Shown here: piece after piece, positions 1 to 6,545 of the stretch
Layout: each line of letters starts with the position of its first letter
Numbering within the stretch: position 1 is the stretch's first letter
Source of the DNA: Verrucomicrobiota bacterium
Lineage (GTDB): Bacteria; Verrucomicrobiota; Verrucomicrobiia; Verrucomicrobiales; DEV007
NCBI GenBank assembly: GCA_027618625.1
Contig: JAQCER010000136.1
Span: 1 to 7,547, forward strand
Reading direction: 5' to 3'
DNA length: 7,547 bases
Notes under the pieces: model-generated
The model's database searches: none
Seen by the model: the letters and a program-made list of their open reading frames with translations, nothing else
Told to the model about the DNA's origin: nothing
Program-made: the position numbers and the translations under genes

Positions 1-117
1 ACGGGCTTGAATAACGCTATAAACGGGAACCGCGACGCTCGCCAATACAGCGATAATCGTGATCACCACCAGTAGCTCGATCAGGGTGAACCCCTGCGGG
101 TGTTTTTTCAGTTTCAT
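1..117 (-). CDS. Type IV pilin / pseudopilin, N-terminal part (cut by window edge)
   Basis: Only the first 39 codons lie in the window; the rest is beyond the left edge. The ATG at 117-115 opens a short basic leader (MKLKKHPQG), followed by the class III (prepilin) motif GFTLIELLVV and a hydrophobic helix to about residue 33. Prepilin peptidase would cleave after Gly9, making Phe10 the N-methylated first residue and Glu14 the conserved Glu+5 that guides assembly. Such proteins are inserted in the inner membrane and polymerised into type IV pili or type II secretion pseudopili. The missing C-terminal domain decides between a major pilin, a GspG-like pseudopilin and the expanded prepilin-type families seen in Verrucomicrobiota and Planctomycetota, so no symbol is given. 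No clear Shine-Dalgarno sequence precedes the ATG. The family call is firm; the subfamily is open. Confidence 0.9.
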   Translation of the reverse strand, partial: MKLKKHPQGFTLIELLVVITIIAVLASVAVPVYSVIQAR

Positions 118-142
118 CTTTATTTTATGGTTTAGTTTAGCA

Positions 143-148
143 ATTATA
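143..148 (-). promoter_or_regulatory. Putative -10 element of the pilin gene
   Basis: On the minus strand this is a perfect TATAAT, 25 nt upstream of the pilin ATG and in an AT-rich stretch, which would put transcription start near position 136 with a leader of about 20 nt. The hexamer at the 17-nt spacing (CAACTA) does not resemble TTGACA and there is no extended -10 TG, so an activator would be needed if the site is real. It rests on one motif match. Confidence 0.35.
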
Positions 149-440
149 GTATGCCAATTATTGTTTAGTTGGATGAACTCCACTCTGACGACAGCCAAAA
201 CTGCCGACTGAGCAAGCCGCCCATAGATCTAGTATCGGAGCGAATCATTGTGTTCAAGCAGATAAATTGATCAGGGCGACACTTGTTGTTACAGAAATCA
301 TGGCGAATTTGGTTTCATCCGCAATCTCTACTGATCTAAACGCGCACCTAGTATTTTTTCTTAGATGCGGCTAGCGAAATTCTTTGTTCCTTCTCATTCT
401 CATCCGCGACACGAAAAAAGAACCCAGGTTCAGCTCCACT

Positions 441-456
441 GCCTTGCCTTGCCTTG
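441..456. repeat. Short tandem repeat, GCCTT x3
   Basis: Three perfect head-to-tail copies of GCCTT followed by a further G, in non-coding DNA downstream of clpX. It is too short to assign to a repeat family and may be chance or polymerase slippage. Confidence 0.5.
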
Positions 457-553
457 TGCCCACCTTGGCGGCAGATCGATTTCGGTCGGCGCACGAAATG
501 GCACGATAAAGGCACGGCTGCAACTGGCAGCGTTCAACTCAATGCGGAAGCTG

Positions 554-568
554 GGGGGACAGTCCCCC
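554..568. repeat. Perfect GC palindrome downstream of clpX (possible terminator or REP-like unit)
   Basis: GGGGGACAGTCCCCC is a perfect inverted repeat with 7-bp arms about a central A. As RNA it would fold with five G-C pairs and an ACAGT loop, and it folds on either strand. It sits 18 nt past the clpX stop codon, where a transcript end would be expected. No run of U follows on either strand, so it is not a canonical intrinsic terminator. It could stabilise the mRNA 3' end, act with Rho, or be a single copy of a dispersed palindromic repeat; only a genome-wide count can tell. Confidence 0.5.
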
Positions 569-585
569 GTTCCGATGAATACAGC

Positions 586-1902
586 TCAGGCAGCGTCTCT
601 ATCCTGCTTCTTTTTTTTACGCAAAATCGGGGGGCGTTCGCCCTCGACGACGGACTTGTTGATCGTCACTCCCTTGATGTCGTCCCGGCTTGGGACTTCG
701 TACATCACGTCAAGCATGATGCGCTCGAAAATCGAACGGAGCGCACGCGCACCTGTTCCTCTCAGAATTGCCTCAGCAGCGAACGCTTCAAGTCCGTCCT
801 TGGTAATGTTGACGAGGAGCTTGCTGTATTGCTTGACCATCGCATTCTGCGGCTCGGTCAGCACTCGGATCAATTCCTCTGTGCCCAACTGCTCAAGACA
901 GGAGATGATGGGAAGACGCCCGATAAACTCAGGGATCAAACCGAAGCCTAACAGGTCCTCGGGTTGGATACCGCTGAGCTTGCCCTTGGTCTTGGTCTCG
1001 CCCCTTTCGCCACCGACGGCAACGGCAGCGCCCTGTTTTCCAACGGGAGGAACTTCACCTCCTGCACCGAATCCGAGGACGCGTTTGCCCTGGCGGCGGT
1101 CAATGATACCTTCCAGTCCAACGAATGCTCCACCGCAGATGAACAGAATTTTCTCGGTGTTCACTTGAATGTATTCCTGCTGCGGATGCTTACGGCCACC
1201 CTGTGGCGGGACATTGCATACCGTGCCTTCGAGAATCTTCAGCAGCGCTTGCTGAACGCCCTCACCAGAGACATCGCGAGTGATGCTTACGTTCTCGGTT
1301 TTCCGACCGATCTTGTCGATCTCATCAATGTAGATGATGCCCAGCTCGGCACGCTTGACGTCATACTCGGCATTCTGCAGGAGCCTGAGAATGATGTTCT
1401 CCACGTCCTCACCGACGTAGCCGGCCTCGGTCAAAGTCGTGGCGTCGACGATGCAAAACGGAACGTTCAGCGTGCGCGCCAGTGTCTTGGCGAGCAGTGT
1501 TTTTCCGCATCCGGTAGGGCCAATCAAAAGCACATTGCTCTTTTCGATCTCCACGTCCGCAAGCTCGTTGTATCGCGCGCAATCATCCTCGTCCTCGAGC
1601 TTGTGTGAGTCCTGAAGAATGCGCTTGTAATGATTGTGCACGGCCACCGACAGCACCTTCTTTGCCTGCGCTTGCCCGATAACGTATTTGTCGAGATCGC
1701 GGCACAAGTCCGCGGGCTTCGGCACCGTCAGGTCACCGATCTCGACGTTGTCATCCTCGCCAAGTTCCTTGTCGAGGATGCTCTTGCAGACACCTATGCA
1801 GCTATCGCAAATGTAGACACCAGGGCCTGCTATGAGCTTCTTGACCTCCGAGTGGCTTTTGCCACAGAAGGAGCACATTGTTAGATTTGTCGCCCTGGCC
1901 AT
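586..1902 (-). CDS. clpX: ATP-dependent Clp protease ATP-binding subunit ClpX
   Basis: ClpX is the AAA+ unfoldase that recognises tagged or misfolded cytosolic proteins, unfolds them with ATP and threads them into ClpP. The 438-residue product is near normal family length. An N-terminal zinc-binding domain has Cys10, Cys13, Cys32 and Cys35. The AAA+ core follows: Walker A GPTGCGKT (128-135), pore-1 loop GYVG (161-164), Walker B with Asp193-Glu194, pore RKH loop (237-239), the ClpP-docking LGF tripeptide (276-278) and sensor [10 protein letters not shown] (382-389). The stretch between the LGF loop and PEDLLGFGL is Gly-rich and roughly 14 residues longer than my recollection of E. coli ClpX. 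The tail is basic (RKKKK), encoded by an A8 run. The start at 1902 is 15 nt after the clpP stop, with no Shine-Dalgarno sequence; Met9 is possible, but Met1 fits related proteins better. Last gene of tig-clpP-clpX. Confidence 0.98.
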   Translation of the reverse strand: MARATNLTMCSFCGKSHSEVKKLIAGPGVYICDSCIGVCKSILDKELGEDDNVEIGDLTVPKPADLCRDLDKYVIGQAQAKKVLSVAVHNHYKRILQDSHKLEDEDDCARYNELADVEIEKSNVLLIGPTGCGKTLLAKTLARTLNVPFCIVDATTLTEAGYVGEDVENIILRLLQNAEYDVKRAELGIIYIDEIDKIGRKTENVSITRDVSGEGVQQALLKILEGTVCNVPPQGGRKHPQQEYIQVNTEKILFICGGAFVGLEGIIDRRQGKRVLGFGAGGEVPPVGKQGAAVAVGGERGETKTKGKLSGIQPEDLLGFGLIPEFIGRLPIISCLEQLGTEELIRVLTEPQNAMVKQYSKLLVNITKDGLEAFAAEAILRGTGARALRSIFERIMLDVMYEVPSRDDIKGVTINKSVVEGERPPILRKKKKQDRDAA

Positions 1903-1917
1903 GTCTAAAAAGTTGGT

Positions 1918-2667
1918 TTATTCGGAAGTTGCCGGTGCTGCTGCTGCTGCTGCGTTACCCGGGTCAGGAGCTAGATCCTTCTTGCTCTCAAGGACTTTGT
2001 CGACCAACCCGTACGCTTTCGCGTCTTCTGCACGCATGTAGTTGTCACGGTCTGCGTCCTTTTCCACCTGCTCCGGGGTCTTGCCGCAGTGGTGGGCGAT
2101 GATTGCATTCAATCGACGCTTGAGCCCATACATGAACTCCACGGTGCGCTCGACATCACTCGCGGTACCGTGGGCGCCACCGGAAACCTGATGAATCATG
2201 ACATGCGCGTTCGGAAGCACAAAGCGCTTCCCAGGGCTGCCCGCACAGAGCAAAACAGCACCCATGCTCGCAGCCATGCCTATGCAGTAGGTATTCACAT
2301 CGCAGGTGAGGAACTGCATGGTGTCATAGATGGCAAGACCTGCAGTGACAGAGCCTCCAGGCGAATTGATATAGATGCTGATGTCCTTCGATGGATCCTG
2401 CATCTGCAGATACAACATCTGCGCGATCACATAGTTGGCGAGAGGATCACTGATCGGCTCGCCGATGAAAATGATGCGATCCTTGAGGAGTCTCGAAATG
2501 AGGTCGAACTGGATGAGCGTGCCACCCTCTTTCTCGATAATACTGACGTTCTGCATTCCTGCGGCAGATCCGCCGAATCCTGACGTCGGGTACGCCATTC
2601 CGACCGGCGTCTGGTGTTGAACATGGGCGGGAAGGAGCGGGGATACTGGGGAAAAGTTTCGATTCAT
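1918..2667 (-). CDS. clpP: ATP-dependent Clp protease proteolytic subunit ClpP
   Basis: ClpP forms the tetradecameric serine-protease chamber (EC 3.4.21.92) that degrades proteins delivered by ClpX. The catalytic triad is visible: Ser134 in GMAASMGA, His159 in MIHQ, and Asp208 in DADRDNY. Other family marks are LLKDRIIFIG (60-69) and the YINSPGGSV strand (99-107). At 249 residues it is longer than the usual roughly 195-210, with about 45 residues before the conserved core and a C-terminal Ala-rich tail. The N-terminal extension is Pro/Gly-rich and could be a propeptide. Met24 and Met38 are alternative starts, but the ATG at 2667 overlaps the tig stop codon as ATGA, which favours it through translational coupling. 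The tail holds six Ala encoded by a (GCA)6 repeat. Co-transcribed with tig and clpX. Confidence 0.97.
   Translation of the reverse strand: MNRNFSPVSPLLPAHVQHQTPVGMAYPTSGFGGSAAGMQNVSIIEKEGGTLIQFDLISRLLKDRIIFIGEPISDPLANYVIAQMLYLQMQDPSKDISIYINSPGGSVTAGLAIYDTMQFLTCDVNTYCIGMAASMGAVLLCAGSPGKRFVLPNAHVMIHQVSGGAHGTASDVERTVEFMYGLKRRLNAIIAHHCGKTPEQVEKDADRDNYMRAEDAKAYGLVDKVLESKKDLAPDPGNAAAAAAPATSE
1936..1953. repeat. Trinucleotide repeat (TGC)6 inside clpP
   Basis: Six perfect TGC units on the plus strand, read on the minus strand as GCA codons for Ala239-Ala244 in the ClpP tail. Because the unit is three bases, slippage would change the Ala count without breaking the frame. The tract lies beyond the catalytic core. 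Confidence 0.85.
2664..2667 (-). promoter_or_regulatory. ATGA stop/start overlap coupling tig to clpP
   Basis: The tig TGA stop (2666-2664) and the clpP ATG (2667-2665) share bases as ATGA on the minus strand. Such overlaps usually let a terminating ribosome restart on the next gene. No strong Shine-Dalgarno sequence precedes the clpP ATG (the upstream bases are GACGAAGA), in keeping with coupled initiation. The overlap is the main reason for choosing this clpP start. Confidence 0.75.
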
Positions 2668-4040
2668 TCTTCGTCTTTGGACTCGGGTTCGGTTGATTCT
2701 GTGCCCGATGATTCTTCCGGCGCTCGATCGTTCTCGGTATAAGAAACGCTAGCACTCGACTTAAGGAAATCAAGGGTCTTGGCCGCCAAAATCTGGTCAC
2801 GAAGGACATCTATTTGGTTAGCGTCCTGTAGTTGTTTCACCATTTTCTTGGGAGAAACCTTGTTCCGCTGCGCCATCGCAGTGACCTGCGTCGCCATGTC
2901 CCTCTGGGATACGGTCATCTCTTCTTTTCTGGCAACTTCAAGCAGCAGAAACCGTGATTTCACATCCAGGCGCGCCTGCTGACTGGCATTCGCGAGGATC
3001 TCCTCCTGGTGCTCCAGGATCTCGGCATCAGCAATGCCTTGCATCTGCCGGTGCTGCACCATCTCGTAGACAAGCAGTTGCGCTTGACGATCGACGGCGG
3101 TCTTGGGCAGCTCGAACTGGGTATTGTTGTGAAGAAACTCCAGAATCTGGCTAGTCTTGATTTCGTCCACTCGCCGCTCCATTTGATAGCGCAGGTTTTC
3201 TGAGATCCACTGCCGCGCCGCTTCCAGGTTTCTTCCCTCGAACATTTTTTCGCAGAAAGCGTCGTCGACCTCGGGAAGATTGCGCGTCTTGATCTCCTTT
3301 ACAGTCACTTCGTAGGTGGCCTCAACTCCTTGAAGCTCGAAAAGTTTAAAATCTTTCGGGAATCGAACTATCACCTTGCGTTGCTCGCCCAAACCAGAGT
3401 CGACCAGCTGCATGGCAAAACCCGGCAGAAACCCTCCTTCTGACACTTCGATCCACGCGTTATTTCCCTCCGCGAGATAACCCGCAGCCTTAGCCACGGC
3501 CTCGGCGATGGGGGCACCGTCGATGTTCCCGGTGTAGTCGATGACGACAAAGTCCCCGCCACTGGCACCGCGGTGCGTCACCGGCTCAAAATCCGCGACC
3601 TTTTCCCGCACTTGCTCAAATGAATTGAGGATGTTCTCCTCGGTCACTTCGATTTTTGGCAACTCCACTGGAATCGCCTTATAGTCAGGCAGCGTTATCT
3701 CCGGGGCCAGGGACAGATCAACTGCGAACGAGAACGTGCCGTCCTCATTGAGCGAGGTATCCTTAATTTCCTCCAGATTGAGTACGGACAGCTCCTCCTT
3801 CTTAATCGCTTCCTTGCAGGCGGAATTCACAAGCCGGTTGAGCAATTCGCCAGTGATGTCGCTCGCATAACGCTTCTCAATCACTCCTTTAGGCACTTTT
3901 CCCGGACGAAATCCCGCAACTTTCGCCTTACGCGAGAACGCCACCACGATTTTTTCGCGTTCCGCCGACACTGCTTCTGCTGGGATTTCGACCCGCAGGG
4001 TTGCCAAGCATTCGGGGAATTTCTCGACCGTGGTATTCAT
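2664..4040 (-). CDS. tig: Trigger factor, ribosome-associated chaperone and prolyl isomerase
   Basis: Trigger factor binds the ribosome exit tunnel and shields nascent chains; it also has peptidyl-prolyl isomerase activity (EC 5.2.1.8). The 458-residue product carries the N-terminal ribosome-binding domain with signature GFRPGKVP (43-50), an FKBP-like isomerase domain (about 158-250, including VVIDYTGNIDG and GFLPGF), and a long helical C-terminal chaperone domain, ending in an acidic Ser/Glu-rich tail (about 435-458). The frame stays open further upstream, to a TTG at 4181, but I place the start at the ATG at 4040. The upstream part has no trigger-factor character, and the best promoter (4111-4138) would start transcription below that TTG. 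No clear Shine-Dalgarno sequence is seen. First gene of tig-clpP-clpX, the same order as in E. coli. Confidence 0.96.
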   Translation of the reverse strand: MNTTVEKFPECLATLRVEIPAEAVSAEREKIVVAFSRKAKVAGFRPGKVPKGVIEKRYASDITGELLNRLVNSACKEAIKKEELSVLNLEEIKDTSLNEDGTFSFAVDLSLAPEITLPDYKAIPVELPKIEVTEENILNSFEQVREKVADFEPVTHRGASGGDFVVIDYTGNIDGAPIAEAVAKAAGYLAEGNNAWIEVSEGGFLPGFAMQLVDSGLGEQRKVIVRFPKDFKLFELQGVEATYEVTVKEIKTRNLPEVDDAFCEKMFEGRNLEAARQWISENLRYQMERRVDEIKTSQILEFLHNNTQFELPKTAVDRQAQLLVYEMVQHRQMQGIADAEILEHQEEILANASQQARLDVKSRFLLLEVARKEEMTVSQRDMATQVTAMAQRNKVSPKKMVKQLQDANQIDVLRDQILAAKTLDFLKSSASVSYTENDRAPEESSGTESTEPESKDEE

Positions 4041-4110
4041 AGTTAAGTGATTAAGGATAAGTTCTTTAGGGATATCATTTGCGCCAAGGATTTGATCGAC
4101 GCGAGGGCGC

Positions 4111-4138
4111 ACTATAGAGGAAACCGGGGATTTGACAA
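4111..4138 (-). promoter_or_regulatory. Sigma70-type promoter of tig-clpP-clpX
   Basis: On the minus strand, TTGTCA (4138-4133) and TATAGT (4116-4111) are separated by 16 nt; each matches the sigma70 consensus at five of six bases. Transcription would begin near 4104, giving a leader of about 64 nt before the tig ATG. The -35 box overlaps one arm of an 11-bp inverted repeat by three bases. No CIRCE heat-shock operator was seen. Assigned from sequence match and position only. Confidence 0.6.
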
Positions 4139-4217
4139 CCTCGGCTCCAACAGCCGCTCTCTCACGAAGAATGCCGAGCAATGCCGTAGATGCAAACGGC
4201 GTTTCCAGCCGAGGTTG
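4136..4217. repeat. 11-bp inverted repeat with 60-nt spacer upstream of the tig promoter
   Basis: The arm CAACCTCGGCT (4136-4146) is matched perfectly by AGCCGAGGTTG (4207-4217). The 60-nt spacer contains a smaller inverted repeat, GCCGT/ACGGC on the minus strand (4183-4200), and a weak GCTC/GAGC pair. A second small palindrome, GCTCAAAACGAGC, lies just outside (4226-4238). As minus-strand RNA the whole could form a long closing stem with two inner hairpins, at the end of the transcript of the upstream beta-propeller gene. As DNA it could be a paired operator, because one arm touches the tig -35 box. No U-tract follows, so a simple terminator is unlikely. Confidence 0.6.
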
Positions 4218-4268
4218 CCCCGGCAGCTCAAAACGAGCCCGCTGGCCCGCGATCTAATTCGCCTGCGA

Positions 4269-5639
4269 TTACCGGCCGATGCAGAACAATTCCTTGTGAT
4301 TGCGGATAAAAAGGCACCCGCTGGCAAGGCTTACGCTTGCACGAATGTCGCGCTCCTGCTTTTCCGTCATCCGCACCTCGTGCAGCAATTCAAATTTGTC
4401 ACCAGCCTTCACCACGTAGACATCGCCACCATGGCTCTGCACATAAATCTTGTCATCCCCAGCAGTCGGGGAGGATTCAATTTTGGTAGCGCTGGGCAGC
4501 CGCTCGTGCCAGAGGACTTTGCCCGTCTTGGGCTCGACGCATGCCAGTGAATTGCGGTCGCTGTTCATTACGTAGAAGCGCCCTTTGTAGAACAGCGGCG
4601 TGGAAACATCGGAGCTCACATCATTGTCGATGTCATCACTAACCCATGCCAGAGCGTGCTCGTCGGTCAGCGTTCCCTTGCCGCCGGCCTTGACGGCATA
4701 CACCGGTGACTTCTTAGGTGCACAGGCGAGAATGATACCGTCGCCTGCGATCGGGGACGGCACCAGGCGCCAGTGGCCGATGCGCTCTGGATTCCAAGTT
4801 CCCCAGCGCCACAGCTCCTCACCCGTCTTGGGATCGTGCCCCGTCAGGCAGTCGCCACCAGCCACCAGGATCTCAGCTCGGCCATTGTGCGTGAACGGGA
4901 TCGGAGTTGTGAATGCTTCCAGCGATTCCGCATTGGCTTCTGATGGTCTCACATGGCGCCACAGCTGTTTGCCATCTGCAGGGTTCAAGGCCAGCAGGTA
5001 AGAATCGTTCGGCTTGTCGGTCTCGCCTACCTCGCGGCCCCAGGCTTCGAACGCCACATCACGCTGCAGTACCTGCATGTAGAGCACGCCATCGTAGAGC
5101 AGCGGACTGGTCGAGAAAGTCCAAAGGAACGCGAACTTGCCGTAGTCATTCTGCAGATTGCGGCTCCACTTCTCATTGCCGTCGAGATCAAAGGCAACGA
5201 GGTCGCCAGTGCCAAAAAAGAACACAACCCATTTGCCGTCCGTCGCCGGTGATGGTGATGCCAGATTACTCTTGTCATCCTGCTGGAATCCTTCCGCCAC
5301 ACGCTTGGTCCAGATCTCCTTTCCCGTTTTCCGATCTAGACACATCGCCAGCAACTTCTTGTTGGCTTCGTCAGTCGTGCTCAAAAACACGCGGTCGCCC
5401 AGCACGATCGGCGTCGATGCAGCAGGCCCGGGCATATTTGCCTTCCAGAGGACATTCTCGGTGCGCGAAAACTTCGTGGGCAATGCCGCCTCATCGCTGG
5501 CCCCATTCTCATGCGGCCCGCGCCAGGACGGCCAGTCCCCTGCCCCAGAGACAGCAATAGAGGAAGCGATGACCAAAGAAAAGGCAAAAGCAAAGGCAGA
5601 CGTCTGAGCTGTGGAACGGCGAATGGTGGCAGTGTTCAT
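4269..5639 (-). CDS. Exported PQQ-like beta-propeller repeat protein
   Basis: The 456-residue product has an N-terminal signal peptide (basic MNTATIRRST, hydrophobic about 13-31, cleavage likely near SGAG before DWPSWRG at 35-41). Blade-type repeats of the form Ala-hydrophobic-(Asp/Pro)-x-x-(Thr/Asp)-Gly-x-x-x-Trp recur at about 98-110 (DRKTGKEIW), 148-158 (DLDGNEKW), 217-227 (NPADGKQLW), 268-277 (DPKTGEELW) and 368-377 (EPKTGKVLW). These mark the PQQ-like propeller fold. The protein is probably periplasmic or surface-exposed. Nothing shows that it binds PQQ or is an enzyme; many relatives in Verrucomicrobiota and Planctomycetota have no known function. The frame stays open to a TTG at 5714, but the ATG at 5639 puts the signal peptide at the very N-terminus and is preferred. 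No Shine-Dalgarno sequence is visible. It appears to be a single-gene unit, with gaps of about 230-250 nt on both sides. Confidence 0.88.
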   Translation of the reverse strand: MNTATIRRSTAQTSAFAFAFSLVIASSIAVSGAGDWPSWRGPHENGASDEAALPTKFSRTENVLWKANMPGPAASTPIVLGDRVFLSTTDEANKKLLAMCLDRKTGKEIWTKRVAEGFQQDDKSNLASPSPATDGKWVVFFFGTGDLVAFDLDGNEKWSRNLQNDYGKFAFLWTFSTSPLLYDGVLYMQVLQRDVAFEAWGREVGETDKPNDSYLLALNPADGKQLWRHVRPSEANAESLEAFTTPIPFTHNGRAEILVAGGDCLTGHDPKTGEELWRWGTWNPERIGHWRLVPSPIAGDGIILACAPKKSPVYAVKAGGKGTLTDEHALAWVSDDIDNDVSSDVSTPLFYKGRFYVMNSDRNSLACVEPKTGKVLWHERLPSATKIESSPTAGDDKIYVQSHGGDVYVVKAGDKFELLHEVRMTEKQERDIRASVSLASGCLFIRNHKELFCIGR

Positions 5640-5886
5640 ATCTGGAAATGGCTGTTTTGCCGAGAGACTAACCGAAATTCGCCCCGGTGAGAACCCCAAC
5701 GTGCGGATTTGCAATATCTTGAAACAAATTGCTCAATCTCATGGCAGCCGCCTCATGTCGAAAACACCAACAGCCTTTCTCGGGTACTTTTTCGGAAACG
5801 TAGCAGCCAAAATGTCGAAGGTAGCCATTTTTGCGAAAACCGCGACTGCCCCTTTCAGGACGCGGCGCCCTTGAATCTCCACCACC
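5640..5886. other. Gap between esterase stop and beta-propeller gene start; nothing supported
   Basis: I found no recognisable protein in these 247 nt. A 29-codon minus-strand frame beginning MATFDILAAT has no known family and no good ribosome site. The best promoter-like pair for the beta-propeller gene (TTCTCA, 17 nt, TAGTCT) is too weak to annotate. No terminator with a U-tract follows the esterase stop. Confidence 0.5.
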
Positions 5887-6543
5887 TCAATGTACCACCG
5901 ATCGCAGCCACGCAAAAACATCGCGAATTTCTCCGTCGCAAAGGGAATGCTCCAGCCCCTCGTAAGGATGGAGCGTCGGTGAGTGTCCCGCCGCGGTGAG
6001 CGACTCGATCGTGCGTTCTGCTGCGCTGAACGGCACTACTGGATCAGCGGTGCCGTGAAAAATGCCTATCGGAATGTCCTTTGTTTTTCTGGGACACGGC
6101 CGGGCGTCTGATACCAGAAGGTATCCTGACATTAACAGAATTCCGGCCACGGGCGAGGCACAACGCAGACCGACGTGCAGGGCCATCGCCGCTCCCTGGG
6201 AAAATCCGGCGAGGATCAACTTCGGCGCGTGCTCGGCGTCGATCAGCGTTTCGATGCGCTCGCGGCTTTGCTCCACCGTGTCCCAATTGACGGCGCGTGG
6301 CTGTGAAAGATCGATGATGTCATACCAGGCTGGCATGCGCATTCCCATGTTGATCGTGACGGCCTGTTGCGGCGCGTGCGGCAGGACAAACCGCCACTTT
6401 TGCGGCAGCGCTGCCCGACTCATCGCCTGTGCGACATCGGCAAAGTCATGGCCGTCCGCACCGAGCCCATGCATCAGCACGACACTCACATCCGCGTCAT
6501 CGCGGGAGGCACCGACCTCCAATGCTGGTAACGCTGGCTGCAT
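5887..6543 (-). CDS. Alpha/beta-hydrolase carboxylesterase (phospholipase/carboxylesterase family)
   Basis: A 218-residue cytosolic serine hydrolase of the small carboxylesterase/acyl-protein thioesterase-like family (PF02230; E. coli YpfH and Pseudomonas EstB type). The oxyanion-hole motif MHGLGADG is at 24-31, the nucleophile Ser115 in GFSQG (113-117), the acid Asp167 in HGTADPVVP (163-171) and the base His199 in GLEHSLC. All three catalytic residues and the family length are intact, so it should be active on short acyl esters or thioesters, but the substrate cannot be read from the sequence. The ATG at 6543 lies 2 nt after the stop of the ArsC-like gene, so the two are almost certainly co-transcribed and translationally coupled. 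No signal peptide is visible. Confidence 0.92.
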   Translation of the reverse strand: MQPALPALEVGASRDDADVSVVLMHGLGADGHDFADVAQAMSRAALPQKWRFVLPHAPQQAVTINMGMRMPAWYDIIDLSQPRAVNWDTVEQSRERIETLIDAEHAPKLILAGFSQGAAMALHVGLRCASPVAGILLMSGYLLVSDARPCPRKTKDIPIGIFHGTADPVVPFSAAERTIESLTAAGHSPTLHPYEGLEHSLCDGEIRDVFAWLRSVVH

Positions 6544-6545
6544 GA

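Larger units (their letters stand above)
118..585. other. Intergenic stretch with no supported gene
   Basis: This 468-nt stretch lies between the clpX stop and the pilin start. I read both strands and recognise no protein, tRNA or other RNA. Open frames crossing it on the plus strand run on into the antisense of clpX and look like shadows. It contains the pilin -10 candidate near the left end, a short GCCTT tandem repeat (441-456) and a strong GC palindrome (554-568). In E. coli lon follows clpX; no lon is present here. Confidence 0.6.

Noticed and set aside
139..160. Sigma54-type promoter (GG...GC) upstream of the pilin gene
   Set aside because: TTGGCA and TTGCTA are present on the minus strand, but the GG-to-GC spacing is 12 nt where sigma54 needs 10.
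480..618. Programmed frameshift at the A8 run near the 3' end of clpX, which would add a tail in the +1 frame
   Set aside because: The -1 frame stops at once, the downstream hairpin is over 40 nt away, and the +1 extension shows no recognisable domain; the zero-frame end is normal for ClpX.
365..1168. 267-codon plus-strand open frame over and beyond the clpX 3' end, plus many other plus-strand frames antisense to clpX, clpP, tig and the beta-propeller gene
   Set aside because: They lie opposite genes with clear family motifs, show no recognisable domains and have biased, low-complexity composition typical of antisense frames in GC-rich DNA.
4041..4181. 47-codon N-terminal extension of trigger factor from a TTG start
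   Set aside because: The start would be TTG, the extension has no trigger-factor similarity, and the best promoter lies downstream of it; the ATG at 4040 gives a normal N-terminus.
5640..5714. 25-codon N-terminal extension of the beta-propeller protein from a TTG start
   Set aside because: It would bury the signal peptide behind 25 residues; the ATG at 5639 gives a standard export signal.
5611..5874. 87-codon plus-strand open frame in the gap before the beta-propeller gene
   Set aside because: No family resemblance, no ribosome site seen, and it overlaps the start of the beta-propeller coding sequence on the other strand.
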